Shown: positions 1 through 8,150, counted from the first letter of the stretch. The stretch: DNA of 64,000 bases from CAVTPD01 sp963736575 (GCA_963736575.1 CAVTPD010000001.1:124001-188000), one strand, 5' to 3'. A program made the numbers and translations. The notes: a model not told the origin generated them from the letters alone.

Positions 1-245
1 TTTCATGGCTTGAGGGCTTCCATACTTCTGGGGGAGTAATTCCCGAGAATCAAAAGACTTTGCTAAATCGAATGAAAGCGGCCAAAGACAAAACCAATAA
101 AGCAGAAAAACCATTCGAGGCTATTTCAAACTTGAAATCCCAGGCACGCAAAAGCCTTGAAAACAAAAAGGGACTAGAGAAATCCGTAGCCCAAAAACTA
201 CTTGCAATTTGGCCAGTGGAAGAGAATTGGAAACTTCGCCAATAA
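1..245 (+). CDS. hypothetical protein, 3' end only
   Basis: The frame starting at base 3 is open from the window edge to a TAA at 243-245, giving about 80 C-terminal residues of a protein whose start lies outside the window. The visible part is lysine-rich and probably helical, ending in a short hydrophobic/aromatic tail (AIWPVEENWKLRQ). An internal ATG at 69 exists, but the open frame continues upstream of it. I do not recognise the family. It lies 90 bases upstream of the IS-broken dedA gene on the same strand. Confidence 0.45.
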   Translation, partial: SWLEGFHTSGGVIPENQKTLLNRMKAAKDKTNKAEKPFEAISNLKSQARKSLENKKGLEKSVAQKLLAIWPVEENWKLRQ

Positions 246-335
246 ACGTCCTACCCGAATAGGAACTTTACCCCCGAGGTGGGGATTGGTGGGCATCATC
301 GTATCAGACGGCCTGTTACTCATAGTGGAAGCACT

Positions 336-379
336 ATGAAAAACGCCCTTTTGATTTACACGGGCCTCTTCGTCCTTGC
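336..379 (+). pseudogene. 5' fragment of DedA-like membrane protein gene, cut by IS66
   Basis: ATG at 336 opens a frame (MKNALLIYTGLFVL) that reads a hydrophobic N-terminus and runs into the IS66 left end at 380. If the IS and one copy of the 8-bp target repeat are removed, base 379 joins base 2630 in frame and the protein continues as the DedA-like fragment at 2630-3212. The reading is direct from the sequence; the family name comes from the downstream part. Confidence 0.75.
372..379 (+). repeat. target-site duplication, left copy of IS66 element
   Basis: GTCCTTGC directly abuts the left terminal inverted repeat at 380 and is repeated exactly at 2622-2629. IS66-family elements are known for 8-bp target duplications, so the pair fixes both element ends. 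Confidence 0.9.
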
Positions 380-448
380 GTAAGCAAAGGAAACGCTGCC
401 CCTCGTGAAATCTCGCGGAGCCTCGAACCTCCGCCGTAGTCTCGCGGG

Positions 449-649
449 ATGTCCTCTTCATCCGTCCCCAAGCCGTGGCGTGTCGCTGACGTGACCTTCG
501 TCGAGATCGAGATCCGCCACCCCTCCGAGCGCCAGATGCGCGTCGAGTTCGGCTGCGGCGTCCGACTCATCATCACCGACGCAAGCCAGCTCGCCCTCGC
601 CGCCAGCCTCATCGAAACACTCCGCGCCGGAAAGGTGGTGTCGCGATGA
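449..649 (+). CDS. tnpA: IS66 family accessory protein TnpA (Orf1)
   Basis: This 66-residue protein is the first gene of the IS66 element, in the position of the small Orf1/TnpA accessory protein. It contains EIEIRHPSERQMRVEFGCGVRLIITDAS-like beta-rich sequence ending in a short helix. IS66 Orf1 proteins are usually longer (about 80-130 residues), so this is a compact version. Its stop overlaps the tnpB start by 4 bases (ATGA at 646-649), a normal sign of translational coupling in this family. The exact role of Orf1 in IS66 transposition is poorly known. Confidence 0.75.
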   Translation: MSSSSVPKPWRVADVTFVEIEIRHPSERQMRVEFGCGVRLIITDASQLALAASLIETLRAGKVVSR

Positions 650-999
650 TCGGCTTCCCTTCCGGCGTGCGCGTCCACCTCGCCCTCGAACACCACGACA
701 TGCGCAAGTCCTTCAACGGCCTCGCCGCCATCGCCTCGGCCATCGTAGTCCGGGGGCTGGAGAGCGGTGCGCTCTTCGTCTTCACCAACAAACGCCGCAA
801 CCGCCTCAAGATCCTCTACTACGACCGCACCGGCGTCTGCGTGCTGGCCAAGCGTTTGGAAAAGGGAACCTTCTCCTGGCCCGCCGCATCCAAGGCCGGA
901 GCCCCCGCCATGTCGCTCGCGCCCGAAGCCCTGCAGCTCCTGCTCGACGGCATCGACCTGCGCGGCGCTGAGATGCGACCGTGGTATGAAAGGGACTGA
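646..999 (+). CDS. tnpB: IS66 family accessory protein TnpB (Orf2)
   Basis: This 117-residue protein matches the compact and highly conserved IS66 Orf2 family (about 115 residues). Near the N-terminus it has the MRKSFNGLA block, and in the middle FTNKRRNRLKIL followed by YYDRTGVCVLAKRLEKG and FSWP, the family hallmarks. It overlaps tnpA by 4 bases and tnpC by 14 bases. It is required for IS66 transposition in studied members, but its biochemical job is not established. Confidence 0.92.
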   Translation: MIGFPSGVRVHLALEHHDMRKSFNGLAAIASAIVVRGLESGALFVFTNKRRNRLKILYYDRTGVCVLAKRLEKGTFSWPAASKAGAPAMSLAPEALQLLLDGIDLRGAEMRPWYERD

Positions 1000-2587
1000 A
1001 AATCCTCCGCCGAAGTATTGCAAGCCTAGTAATTGGCGCGGTTTTTGCTTTGCTCCGCGCATCGAAACACTTGAGGAAAAATGCGCCCGCCAGGGCGCCG
1101 AACTTGAAGCCGCCAACGCGAAGATCGCCCTCCTCGAAGCCAAGCTCGACCACCTCATCCGCCGCCTCTTCGGAAGCAAGGGTGAGAAGATCGACCCCGC
1201 CCAGCTGGAACTGCTCTTCAAGGATATGCCGGGAAAGCCGGAAGCCTTCCCCGGCGCGGCCGCACCGGGGGAGGCCGAACCAGACGCCGCTGAGCAAAAG
1301 CCCGCCGCGAAACGACGCGCAGCCCACCGCTCCCGCATCACCGGCCTGGACAACCTCCCCACCGAAACCACCGAGGTCATCCCCAACCTCGTCGCCGCCG
1401 ATCCGGAGTCCTTCGAGCGCTGCGGCGAGGAAACCACCGAACTGCTCGACATCACCCCGGCGAAGTTCTTCAGGCGCCGCATCGTCCGGGTGAAGTTCCG
1501 CCGCAAGATCCAGCGCCACCTCCCGCCCATCGTCGCCCCGGCCCCCGCCACCCCGCTTGTCGGCGGACTGCCCGCCGCAGGACTACTCGCCCACCTCCTC
1601 GTCGGCAAATACATCGACCACCTCCCGCTCTACCGCCAGCAATCCATCTTCCACCGCCACGGCGTTGGTATCCCGCGCGACCTCATCATCCACTGGCTCC
1701 ACCAATCCATCGGCCTGCTCGAACCCGTCGCGCTCGCCATCCGCGCCGAGACGCTCGCCTCGGATTACCTCCAGGTCGATGAAACACCGGTGCGATACCT
1801 CGTTCCCGGCAGCGGGAAGGCGCAGCAGGGATACCTGTGGGTCGCCAGCGCGCCCGGCGGCAGCCTCTTCTACCACTGGGGGATCGGGCGCGGTCACCAA
1901 CAGCTCGTCGAAACCCTCGGCGCGGACTTTCGCGGAAACATCCAGTGCGACGGCTACGGGGTTTACAAAACCCACGCCAAAGCCAACCCGGAGACCGGCC
2001 TCATCGCCTGCCTCGCCCACATCCGGCGCAACTTCGTTGAAGCCCTCGAATCCGGCCCCGACCAGCACGCGGCGCGCATCGTCCGGCTCATCGCCCACCT
2101 CTACCACATCGAGAAAGACCTCCGGAAAGCCAAGGCAGGCCCCGCGCTGCGGGAGAGCGAGCGGGCATGGCGCAGCGCCCCCGTCGTCGCCCGGATCAAG
2201 GCCACCATGGAAACCGCCCTGCCAAAGCACCGCCCGCAGAGCCTGGTTGGCAAAGCGCTCGCATACGGCCTGCGCCACTGGGACGCCCTCGCAAGGTATC
2301 TGGAGGACGGAAGGTTCGAGATCGACAACAACCTCGTCGAGAACGCCATGCGCCCCGTCAAACTCGGTGCGAAGAACTGGCTCTTCCTGGGATCGAAGGA
2401 CGCCGGGCATCAGGCTGCGGTGATCTACACCATCGTGGAAAACTGCAAGAGGCATGGCGTACCGGTGGAAGCCTACCTGCGCGACCTCCTCACCCGCCTC
2501 CCGGTAACAGCCGACGGGGAAACCATCGCCAGCCTCACCCCGGCGCGCGTCGCCGCAGCCCGCTACCGCAAATCCGTTGCCGCTTGA
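986..2587 (+). CDS. tnpC: IS66 family transposase TnpC
   Basis: TnpC is the DDE transposase of the element. The ATG at 986, inside the end of tnpB, gives 533 residues, a typical size. The frame is open further upstream, but that part is antisense-like to tnpB. In order it shows an N-terminal coiled coil (about residues 28-60, IETLEEK...), the FGSKGEKIDPAQ block, a degenerate IS66 zinc-finger region (only one clear Cys, FERCGEE), then the catalytic core: DYLQVDETPV (first Asp), IQCDGYGVY (second Asp) and NNLVENAMRPVKLGAKNWLF (Glu). The C-terminus has the usual IS66 tail. It appears intact. Confidence 0.93.
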   Translation: MKGTENPPPKYCKPSNWRGFCFAPRIETLEEKCARQGAELEAANAKIALLEAKLDHLIRRLFGSKGEKIDPAQLELLFKDMPGKPEAFPGAAAPGEAEPDAAEQKPAAKRRAAHRSRITGLDNLPTETTEVIPNLVAADPESFERCGEETTELLDITPAKFFRRRIVRVKFRRKIQRHLPPIVAPAPATPLVGGLPAAGLLAHLLVGKYIDHLPLYRQQSIFHRHGVGIPRDLIIHWLHQSIGLLEPVALAIRAETLASDYLQVDETPVRYLVPGSGKAQQGYLWVASAPGGSLFYHWGIGRGHQQLVETLGADFRGNIQCDGYGVYKTHAKANPETGLIACLAHIRRNFVEALESGPDQHAARIVRLIAHLYHIEKDLRKAKAGPALRESERAWRSAPVVARIKATMETALPKHRPQSLVGKALAYGLRHWDALARYLEDGRFEIDNNLVENAMRPVKLGAKNWLFLGSKDAGHQAAVIYTIVENCKRHGVPVEAYLRDLLTRLPVTADGETIASLTPARVAAARYRKSVAA

Positions 2588-2621
2588 GGTGAACCGGAGG
2601 GGTCGCGTTTACTCCGCTTAC

Positions 2622-2629
2622 GTCCTTGC
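2622..2629 (+). repeat. target-site duplication, right copy of IS66 element
   Basis: Exact second copy of GTCCTTGC immediately after the right inverted repeat, which ends at 2621. Confidence 0.9.
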
Positions 2630-3212
2630 GGCGCTGGAAGCGTATGCATTGACCGGCTGCATGATATCTGGAACTTTGGGAATTTCCGCCACTGGAGGCG
2701 CCGTTTACGCTGGCTACCTTAGCGGATGGGGCACATTTACAGCAGTCTGGCTCGGCGTCTTTAGTGGTGACGTCCTCACCTTCGCAACGACGCCATGGAT
2801 ACACTCAAAGCTTAAGCGGTGGCCAAAAATCGATAAACTGGTAAGGAAGGCCAATTCGGCGATGGATCGACATCCGTTGGCTGTCTTCTTCGGCTTCCAC
2901 ATGGCACCCGCGATGAAAAGTTTCGCTGCAGTAGCTGCTAGGTCTGCTGGTTGGTCCTGGAGCAGGTTTCTAGTCATGGAGTTTTTCGTGAGTTTTTTTG
3001 ATGCCGCTTGGTTCTTGGGATTCGGATATTTGATCGCCTTTGCCGCGGATGCCGCGGGCATGCTCAACGCGATTTTCAATATCATCGCGATTGCTGTTCC
3101 TGTCCTGTTTCTCATAGGCTGTGTGTGCGGATCTAAGGATGGCGCTGGAGAGATGTTGCCAGTAAACCGAGGCTGGGGCTTTTGGCTACGCTGCTTCTTT
3201 GTTATGCCCTAG
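2630..3212 (+). pseudogene. DedA/VTT-like membrane protein, main part of gene disrupted by IS66
   Basis: Read from 2630 in the frame continued from 336-379, this codes for about 193 residues with several hydrophobic segments (roughly 208 in the restored protein). The stretch FFGFHMAPAMKSFAAVAARSAGW followed by SWSRFLVMEFFVSFFDAAWFLGFGYLIA resembles the DedA/SNARE-associated signature, in which an F-x-x-R-x-x-P-x-x-R loop precedes a helix and a re-entrant segment; the Arg of the loop is replaced here. DedA proteins are inner-membrane proteins, some of them lipid flippases. Translation could only start downstream of the IS, so function is doubtful. The stop TAG at 3210 is in the same frame as the next gene. 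Confidence 0.7.
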
Positions 3213-3275
3213 TGGCACTTTACATACAAAATAGCCGAGATCACTGGTGTTTACAAGCATCCTTCAAGGCATGCG

Positions 3276-3827
3276 ATGCTTACGAATGCCCTTAAAAGCG
3301 CCAAGCCGGGAGACATCTTGCTGGTCGGTCGTCGCGTGTCCCCACCATGGGGTCCCTGGAGCCACGCCTGTATCGTAGTGGAGCTGCCGAACGGCAAACT
3401 CGCAATGCTTCACGCTTTTTGTCATGCAGGGGCGGGAGTACAATTGACATCATTGGATCGCTACCCGGTTCCATGGAAAGTCTGTCTACTACGTGTCAAA
3501 TGTGACCCAGAAACGATTTCCAAGGTTATGAAATCCGCCTGGGATCAGTTGGGAAAGCCGTTCCAAATTCGGAGCAGGAAGGCTAGACCTGACGAATCGC
3601 CATCGGAGTTCTCATGCATCACCTTCGTCAGTTACTGCTTTGGCAAGGCTGGCGTAAACCTCAGCGTCATCAATTTTGGCGGAATAGAGACTCCGACTGA
3701 TCTTCGACTTAGTTCAGCAGTGACTGTCATTGCCGAATATTCCCTTGATAATCTCTCTGTTTCACCTGTTTCCACCCGCAGCCATAAACCGCTGACCCCA
3801 ATCAGCAAAACTAGTTCACCCGCATAG
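3276..3827 (+). CDS. YiiX/YebB-like permuted papain (NlpC/P60-type) cysteine hydrolase
   Basis: The 183-residue protein has the layout of circularly permuted NlpC/P60 enzymes. KPGDILLVGRR (residues 10-20) is followed by WSHACIVVE with the likely catalytic His30, and the nucleophile Cys114 lies in EFSCITFVSYCFG. Members cut peptide or lipid amide bonds; the substrate here is unknown. The ATG at 3276 is the first usable start, although the frame is open back to the dedA stop and reads ITGVYKHPSRHAM, which looks coding, so a non-canonical or lost upstream start is possible. It follows the dedA remnant and precedes a methyltransferase by 16 bases, suggesting one operon acting at the envelope. Confidence 0.72.
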   Translation: MLTNALKSAKPGDILLVGRRVSPPWGPWSHACIVVELPNGKLAMLHAFCHAGAGVQLTSLDRYPVPWKVCLLRVKCDPETISKVMKSAWDQLGKPFQIRSRKARPDESPSEFSCITFVSYCFGKAGVNLSVINFGGIETPTDLRLSSAVTVIAEYSLDNLSVSPVSTRSHKPLTPISKTSSPA

Positions 3828-3843
3828 AATTACCGCATAAAAC

Positions 3844-4539
3844 ATGAAAAATACACTCACTCGATACTGGCTCTATGAGCTTCTTTCCGTGCCTCTCCTG
3901 CACCGCAGATACCTTCGCGGAGTCTACCACAGCACCTTGCTAGAGGCAGATGCCACTGGTTGGTCTAGGTTCACATTAGTTGAGCCTAAGTTCTTACTGT
4001 GTGGAGTAGGCGCTGCCCACACGGCTGTGGAATTCGTGCTTCACGCGCGGACTCATTTCCCAGATTCTCAGATCACCCTGCTCGATATTCGCGAGCACGT
4101 ATTGGAAAAGGCAATCAATGATTTACGGAAGGGTGGCTTGACAGACATGTCGGGGATCAAGGTAATGGCAAAAACCGCCATCAAAAGTAAACTGGAAAGC
4201 ATCAGTTACGATTGGATCGAAACAGACCATTTTTTTCAATTCTTTGATTCTGAGGAAATGAGAGGTTTGGTCTTGGAATGGCATCGCTTACTCAAGCCTT
4301 CAGGTATTGTAACAACCCGTTTTTACCCCTCGCCCGCTTCCACTGCCACAGGGAGGTTGTTATTGAGACTCTATCGTTGGTATTGTTCCTCGATCCTGAC
4401 TGCGCCCTGCCACTTGTATTCAACCCATTCGATTAAATGCGCGATTGAGGAAGGAGGCTTGACACCACGGTTCAAAATAAAAAATGGAGGTGCTGTTTCT
4501 ATGGTGGCAGCAAAACCAACGTCATGTATTTCGCTTTGA
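3844..4539 (+). CDS. probable class I SAM-dependent methyltransferase
   Basis: A 231-residue protein with a weak Rossmann-type methyltransferase pattern: FLLCGVGAAHTAVEF as motif I (about residues 50-64), ITLLDIREHVLEKA as the acidic end of strand 2, DWIETDHFFQFFD near strand 4, and WHRLLKPSGIVTTRF as the usual post-strand-5 segment. The N-terminus (YWLYELLSVPLLHRRYLRG) is hydrophobic/basic and may sit at the membrane. Motif I is not perfect, so activity is uncertain. It lies 16 bases after the permuted papain gene. The substrate is not predictable. Confidence 0.6.
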   Translation: MKNTLTRYWLYELLSVPLLHRRYLRGVYHSTLLEADATGWSRFTLVEPKFLLCGVGAAHTAVEFVLHARTHFPDSQITLLDIREHVLEKAINDLRKGGLTDMSGIKVMAKTAIKSKLESISYDWIETDHFFQFFDSEEMRGLVLEWHRLLKPSGIVTTRFYPSPASTATGRLLLRLYRWYCSSILTAPCHLYSTHSIKCAIEEGGLTPRFKIKNGGAVSMVAAKPTSCISL

Positions 4540-4680
4540 ATTGCACCCAAGTGCGTTTTTTTTCACGATAGGGAATCTTATTTCCCCATCTACAACCCCT
4601 ATGTAAATCGGAATCGATATCTTCCTCGACTACGATAGCGCTCTTCACTGCCTCGTCGCCGCATTGGGTGAGGAAATATT
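4540..4680. other. intergenic remnant left of IS5 element
   Basis: I see no gene here. The stretch is AT-richer than its surroundings and ends at the IS5-family left boundary. Joining it to 5550 onward restores the sequence after the stop of the ASCH gene on the minus strand, so the IS landed just downstream of that gene. Confidence 0.4.
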
Positions 4681-4681
4681 A

Positions 4682-5549
4682 GGCAGTGTGGACAAATAGA
4701 AAAGCTTGATTTTACGGGGATTCCAGGCACTTTCCCTCCCGACATGCACCAACTTGCAGACGCAATGCCGGATGTGGTTTTCGACCACCTAAAAAAATTA
4801 ACTTAACTCCCCCGATCGGGAATCTAACATTTTAAAGAAAGGCCGGAAGCCCGCCGATCTTCGAAAAACTTTGGGCGGGATCTGGTGGATACTCGTAACC
4901 GGGTCGGTCTGGAACCAGTTGCCCGAACGCTTCGGAAAATGGAACAGCGTTTACCGGTTCCACCTCAGATGGGCGAGGCGCGGGGTCTTCACCGGACTGC
5001 TGGAAAGAACAGCGGCGGAGGCGGAGGCGGTGGAACCCGACGAGTTCAAGGTGCTCGACGCCACCCATCTCAAAGCCCATCAGGACGCGTGCAGGTATCC
5101 CGGAGAGCCCGCAGACAGGGCGTTGGGGAAGACCAAGGGCGGGCGGAACTCCAAACTCAACGCCTGCGTCAACGGGAAGGGCAAGGCTCTGCGGATCACG
5201 CTCGGGCCAGGCAACCGCCATGACATCCTCTTCGCCGAAGATGTTCTCGGCGATGTGGAAGGCAGGATCGTCCTGGGCGACAGGGGCTACGACAGCGATG
5301 ACCTCAGGAAGCACGTCGTCGCACAGGGCGGGGTGCCGGTCATCCCGCCGAAGTCCAACCGGACGAGCTGGGTCTTCTATATCCCGGAGATAGGTCGCCG
5401 CCGCAGGGTGGTTGAGAATTTCTTCTGCCGGATCAAGCGCCACCGCCGTGTCGCGACCCGCTACGACCGCCTCACCGAAACGTTCCTATCCTTCGTAAGT
5501 CTCGCAGCCATAGCGGATTGGGTCAGATTTTGAATTTGTCCACACTGCC
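4682..5549 (+). mobile_element. IS5-family (IS427-like) insertion sequence
   Basis: Inverted repeats are perfect: GGCAGTGTGGACAAAT at 4682-4697 and its reverse complement at 5534-5549. Both ends are flanked by TA (4680-4681 and 5550-5551), the short target duplication typical of the IS427 group. At about 870 bp the element has the usual size. It carries one transposase frame (4871-5533) whose N-terminal region is not in frame with a normal start, so the copy may be defective or need frameshifting. Confidence 0.85.
4871..5533 (+). CDS. IS5-family transposase, N-terminus disrupted
   Basis: This DDE transposase of the IS4/IS5 superfamily reads GGIWWILVTGSVWNQLPERF, the classic IS427-group N-terminal block, then the first catalytic Asp (KVLDATHLKAH), the second (IVLGDRGYDSDDL), and the C-terminal Glu block RRRVVENFFCRIKRHRRVATRYDR. 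The frame is open and looks coding upstream to about 4829 (ILKKGRKPADLRKTL), but no ATG occurs before a stop at 4799. The only ATG upstream (4744, MHQLADAMPDVVFDHLKKL) is in another frame and ends at 4806 just after seven A bases. Either a programmed shift or decay joins the two; the TTG at 4871 is the earliest in-frame start codon I can assign. Confidence 0.75.
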   Translation: MGGIWWILVTGSVWNQLPERFGKWNSVYRFHLRWARRGVFTGLLERTAAEAEAVEPDEFKVLDATHLKAHQDACRYPGEPADRALGKTKGGRNSKLNACVNGKGKALRITLGPGNRHDILFAEDVLGDVEGRIVLGDRGYDSDDLRKHVVAQGGVPVIPPKSNRTSWVFYIPEIGRRRRVVENFFCRIKRHRRVATRYDRLTETFLSFVSLAAIADWVRF

Positions 5550-5968
5550 TAATCCATCAGCTTCACTAACTCCTTGCTGCCCACATACCGATAGGACTGA
5601 GGCGGATGGAAGCCTCCTTTTCTTCGGCGGAGTGCTTTCAATTCGGTGGCGGAATCGAATTGCCAGGTTCGGGCGATGAGGATTCCGTAGGCCTTGGCTA
5701 CCCCTTGGAAATAATCGAGGAAGGTTTCTTTCTCCACGCCGGATTGCGGTTGCCATTTTTTGCAGAGGATGTGCGGGGCTGCTGTGACAATACCGGCAAC
5801 TTCGAAGCCTCCGACCAAAGCCATTTTCGGGCTGGAGACATAGACGAGGACGAGATCGCCTGGCCCGACCTTTGGGCAGACTCGGCGGAGTTCGATGGTT
5901 TTCGTGCCGGCGAAGATGAGATCCGCGTACTTCGGCTTGATGGACATTAGGACGGCTCGGTTGTTCAT
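5549..5968 (-). CDS. ASCH (PUA-like) domain protein
   Basis: A 139-residue protein beginning MNNRAVLMSIKPKYADLIFAGTKTIELRR, the N-terminal beta-hairpin and conserved K-T-x-E-x-R motif of ASCH domains, followed by PGDLVLVYVSSP and a G-x-F-x-V-A strand. ASCH domains are PUA-like folds expected to bind RNA or modified nucleotides. Its start overlaps the end of the upstream coding region by 4 bases, so it is coupled to the GNAT-PIN gene. The stop codon TAG is formed partly by the IS5-family end at 5549-5551; the original stop would have been TAA, so the protein is unchanged. Confidence 0.8.
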   Translation of the reverse strand: MNNRAVLMSIKPKYADLIFAGTKTIELRRVCPKVGPGDLVLVYVSSPKMALVGGFEVAGIVTAAPHILCKKWQPQSGVEKETFLDYFQGVAKAYGILIARTWQFDSATELKALRRRKGGFHPPQSYRYVGSKELVKLMD

Positions 5969-6441
5969 GGGGTGGTGTTGAATCCGCAGTGGTAGATTTG
6001 CTGGAAGGTGGGGAATGGAACGGGGCGCGGCCCGGGATAGTGTGGCGGGACATTGAATGTCCGCAGAAGGTCGGAGTCGAGCGGATGTGGAAAGCTCTCG
6101 GTGTGGGAGAAACGGAGGGCGGTGAGCTGGGCGTTTGGGTCGCCATTTGCGGCAGCGATCAGATCTTTCCAGCGATAGACGCCGAGACGGTGGAAGCGGC
6201 TGAAGAGTTCCTTGGGAGTGCCTTTAACGACTTCACGAAGTCTCGAAGTGGCCTTCACTTGCATGGTGCCCAGGCCTTCGTTTCCGCTGCTGACATACCA
6301 GAGGAGGTGGCCGGGCGACTTGAAGGTGATATTGGATGCTGTGAAATAGACAGCCTCCACGCCGAGATGGAGTTCGTCATTGATTCCAGAAATGCTGGGA
6401 AAGCGCTGGGTGGCGAGATCGGTATCGAAAAAGTGTTCCGC
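5965..6441 (-). pseudogene. C-terminal PUA-like part of the GNAT-PIN protein, cut off by an in-frame TGA
   Basis: The reading frame of the GNAT-PIN gene continues after its TGA (6442-6444) without another stop to 5965, adding about 158 residues (AEHFFDTDLATQRFPSISG...). The segment HLLWYVSSGNEGLGTMQVKA, then LFSRFHRLGVYRW and LTALRFSHTESF, has the strand pattern of PUA-like/EVE-type domains. A GTG at 6360 could restart translation and give 131 residues. A TGG to TGA change (Trp in SQ-W-AEHFFD) would explain the stop. It then overlaps the ASCH gene by 4 bases, as expected of the original gene end. Confidence 0.6.
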
Positions 6442-7992
6442 TCATTGCGACTGGATGGGAATCAGATAGGAGGTAATTTCTTCGGAGGCGAGCTTGGCTG
6501 GCCAGATTAGGGTGCCGAGCTGGTCAATACAGCTGTCATCATTGGCATTGTCTCTAATGAGGCCAAGCGCTTCCAACCGCTGGCGTGCGCTGGAGATATC
6601 CTGAAAGCCTCTGAGCACCGGCTTGATCCACCTTGCGGTGGAGAAACCGAAGCCCATTTCGATCAAGGCATCCGTGACATCACGGGTGAGGTGGGGTTCT
6701 TCGATCTGGATGGAGCTGGCATCGCTTTCAGTTGCATCGACGATGGCTCTCATCAGAAGGTGCCGCAGGACGGTCTTCGCCAATGGCAGGGAGGCGAGTC
6801 TAAGGAGTGGGATTTGGACGATTTGGGGCGATTTACGGTTGATGGCGATGGCTGCCGCCATTTCCCCATTGCCATCTTGACTGACATTGATCGAAGAGTT
6901 CTTCGGATCGAGCAAACAGGTATCGACCAGTTTTTTAAAACAGCTAATTTTCTCGTCAGGATGTCTCCGGAAGCTCTCGATACAACGGCTGATTTCCAGG
7001 GGTTCAAGTCGCTTGGTGACAATGCTGGAACCGCCGAGGCGCGAGGGTTGGTATTCCTGCTCGCGTTCGATGCTGTCGAGCCGGGAGATGAATTCGACGG
7101 GCGAGAACAATTGCACATCGAATTTTTCAAGGATTTCGGGAGCCTTGTCCAAAAGGCTCTCATCACGTGTGACAAAATATTTGACCCCGGCGACGATGGC
7201 GTGGGCGACATGGCGGATGTCTGAAATATCCTGGGGCGTGAGAGATACGGCGGACGGATAGAATTTTCTGAGTTCAGCATCGACCGGATCTATCTTGTTG
7301 GCTGCGGCTCGGATTTCGTGATAGGTAGCGGCTTTTGATTTGCTGGTATTTCGCAAGTCGGAATCCTTGCAACGGTCGATGTCGTTAAAGATTTCAGAGG
7401 TGAGGCCGAGTTCTACGATGTCGTCGATCCAGGGTTCCAGAAGTGCGTCTGAGACTTTTCGCATCGGACGATCCGGCCAGAAGAGGTCAAAGAATACGTT
7501 GGCGTCAATGGCGACGAGGGTCTTGCGTAGAGGTAGAGAGGAGAGAAGGTCGTCGGGATTGTGATCCAGGTGCCAGATCACGAGATCGGCATTGTCCGCC
7601 CCGCGTCCGATTGCCGAGCCTTTGGCAATGAATCCCCATTTCGGCCATTGCCGGTGGGCATCGAAATCGCGGCGGCATTTCAGTTTGATCCCGTCCAAGT
7701 GGGTGGTGATGCGCTTTAGTTCGTCTACCATGGCTTTCCCTATTCCTGATCCACGCGCAGCAGAAGAGACACAAAGATGGGTAATGGCTGCGTAGCCGTG
7801 AGCCACACGGTAGAGGAGGTAGCCATGGATTTGCTCCGCGTCATCAGTGGCAACGAGCAGCCTGCCTTTGGCAATGCCTTCCTCAAACGCACCCCGTGGC
7901 ATAAATCCGAGGGTGCAAGAATCCTTGCGATAAAGCGCGAACACCTCATCGCACCGATCACGGTGGGAGAGGTGCTGGATTGTGATTGGCAT
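6442..7992 (-). CDS. GNAT acetyltransferase-PIN nuclease fusion protein (C-terminus truncated by TGA)
   Basis: A 516-residue protein with two recognisable domains. Residues 1-145 are a GNAT acetyltransferase with the acetyl-CoA loop VSSAARGSGIGKAMV. Residues about 158-300 are a PIN-type nuclease, with acidic residues in VAIDANVFFDLF and in the C-terminal block DIRHVAHAIVAGVKYFVTRDESLL. A further region (about 320-510) has no name I can assign. In other bacteria such GNAT-PIN proteins sit next to ASCH genes, as here. Both domain types occur in toxins, so a toxin-antitoxin or stress role is possible but not shown. The frame continues after the stop (5965-6441), so the natural protein was probably about 675 residues. 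Confidence 0.72.
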   Translation of the reverse strand: MPITIQHLSHRDRCDEVFALYRKDSCTLGFMPRGAFEEGIAKGRLLVATDDAEQIHGYLLYRVAHGYAAITHLCVSSAARGSGIGKAMVDELKRITTHLDGIKLKCRRDFDAHRQWPKWGFIAKGSAIGRGADNADLVIWHLDHNPDDLLSSLPLRKTLVAIDANVFFDLFWPDRPMRKVSDALLEPWIDDIVELGLTSEIFNDIDRCKDSDLRNTSKSKAATYHEIRAAANKIDPVDAELRKFYPSAVSLTPQDISDIRHVAHAIVAGVKYFVTRDESLLDKAPEILEKFDVQLFSPVEFISRLDSIEREQEYQPSRLGGSSIVTKRLEPLEISRCIESFRRHPDEKISCFKKLVDTCLLDPKNSSINVSQDGNGEMAAAIAINRKSPQIVQIPLLRLASLPLAKTVLRHLLMRAIVDATESDASSIQIEEPHLTRDVTDALIEMGFGFSTARWIKPVLRGFQDISSARQRLEALGLIRDNANDDSCIDQLGTLIWPAKLASEEITSYLIPIQSQ

Positions 7993-8150
7993 TGCGATGA
8001 GAACCTAACGGAGGTGATGTCCTATTGGCAATCAGACATGGGAACAAGTTCTGAGCGCCAGGCTCGGGTTGTTGAAGAAGAGGAACCACGGATAAACGCG
8101 TACGGAGACGGATCGGATTCTTTGGAAGTTGTGGACTTTGTTAGCTCTTG
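7993..8150. other. intergenic region upstream of the GNAT-PIN gene
   Basis: About 160 bases without a supported gene. It must hold the promoter of the leftward GNAT-PIN-ASCH pair; I could not pick out a convincing -35/-10 pair. Confidence 0.3.

Larger units (their letters stand above)
380..2621 (+). mobile_element. complete IS66-family insertion sequence
   Basis: The element has three overlapping genes (tnpA, tnpB, tnpC) between imperfect terminal inverted repeats at 380-407 and 2594-2621. Both ends begin GTAAGC and share the blocks AAACGC and CCCCT at the same spacing. A perfect 8-bp direct repeat (GTCCTTGC) flanks it. All three genes look intact, so the copy may still be active. It interrupts a DedA-like gene; the intact duplication and the clean rejoining of the host frame suggest a recent insertion. 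Confidence 0.93.

Noticed and set aside
334..1614. Long minus-strand open frame across the IS66 genes
   Set aside because: It is the antisense shadow of tnpA, tnpB and tnpC, which have strong family support.
6442..6444. TGA read as tryptophan or selenocysteine
   Set aside because: Other genes in the window use TGG for Trp and end at TGA normally, and there is no SECIS-like hairpin or Sec machinery in view. A nonsense change or sequencing error is simpler.
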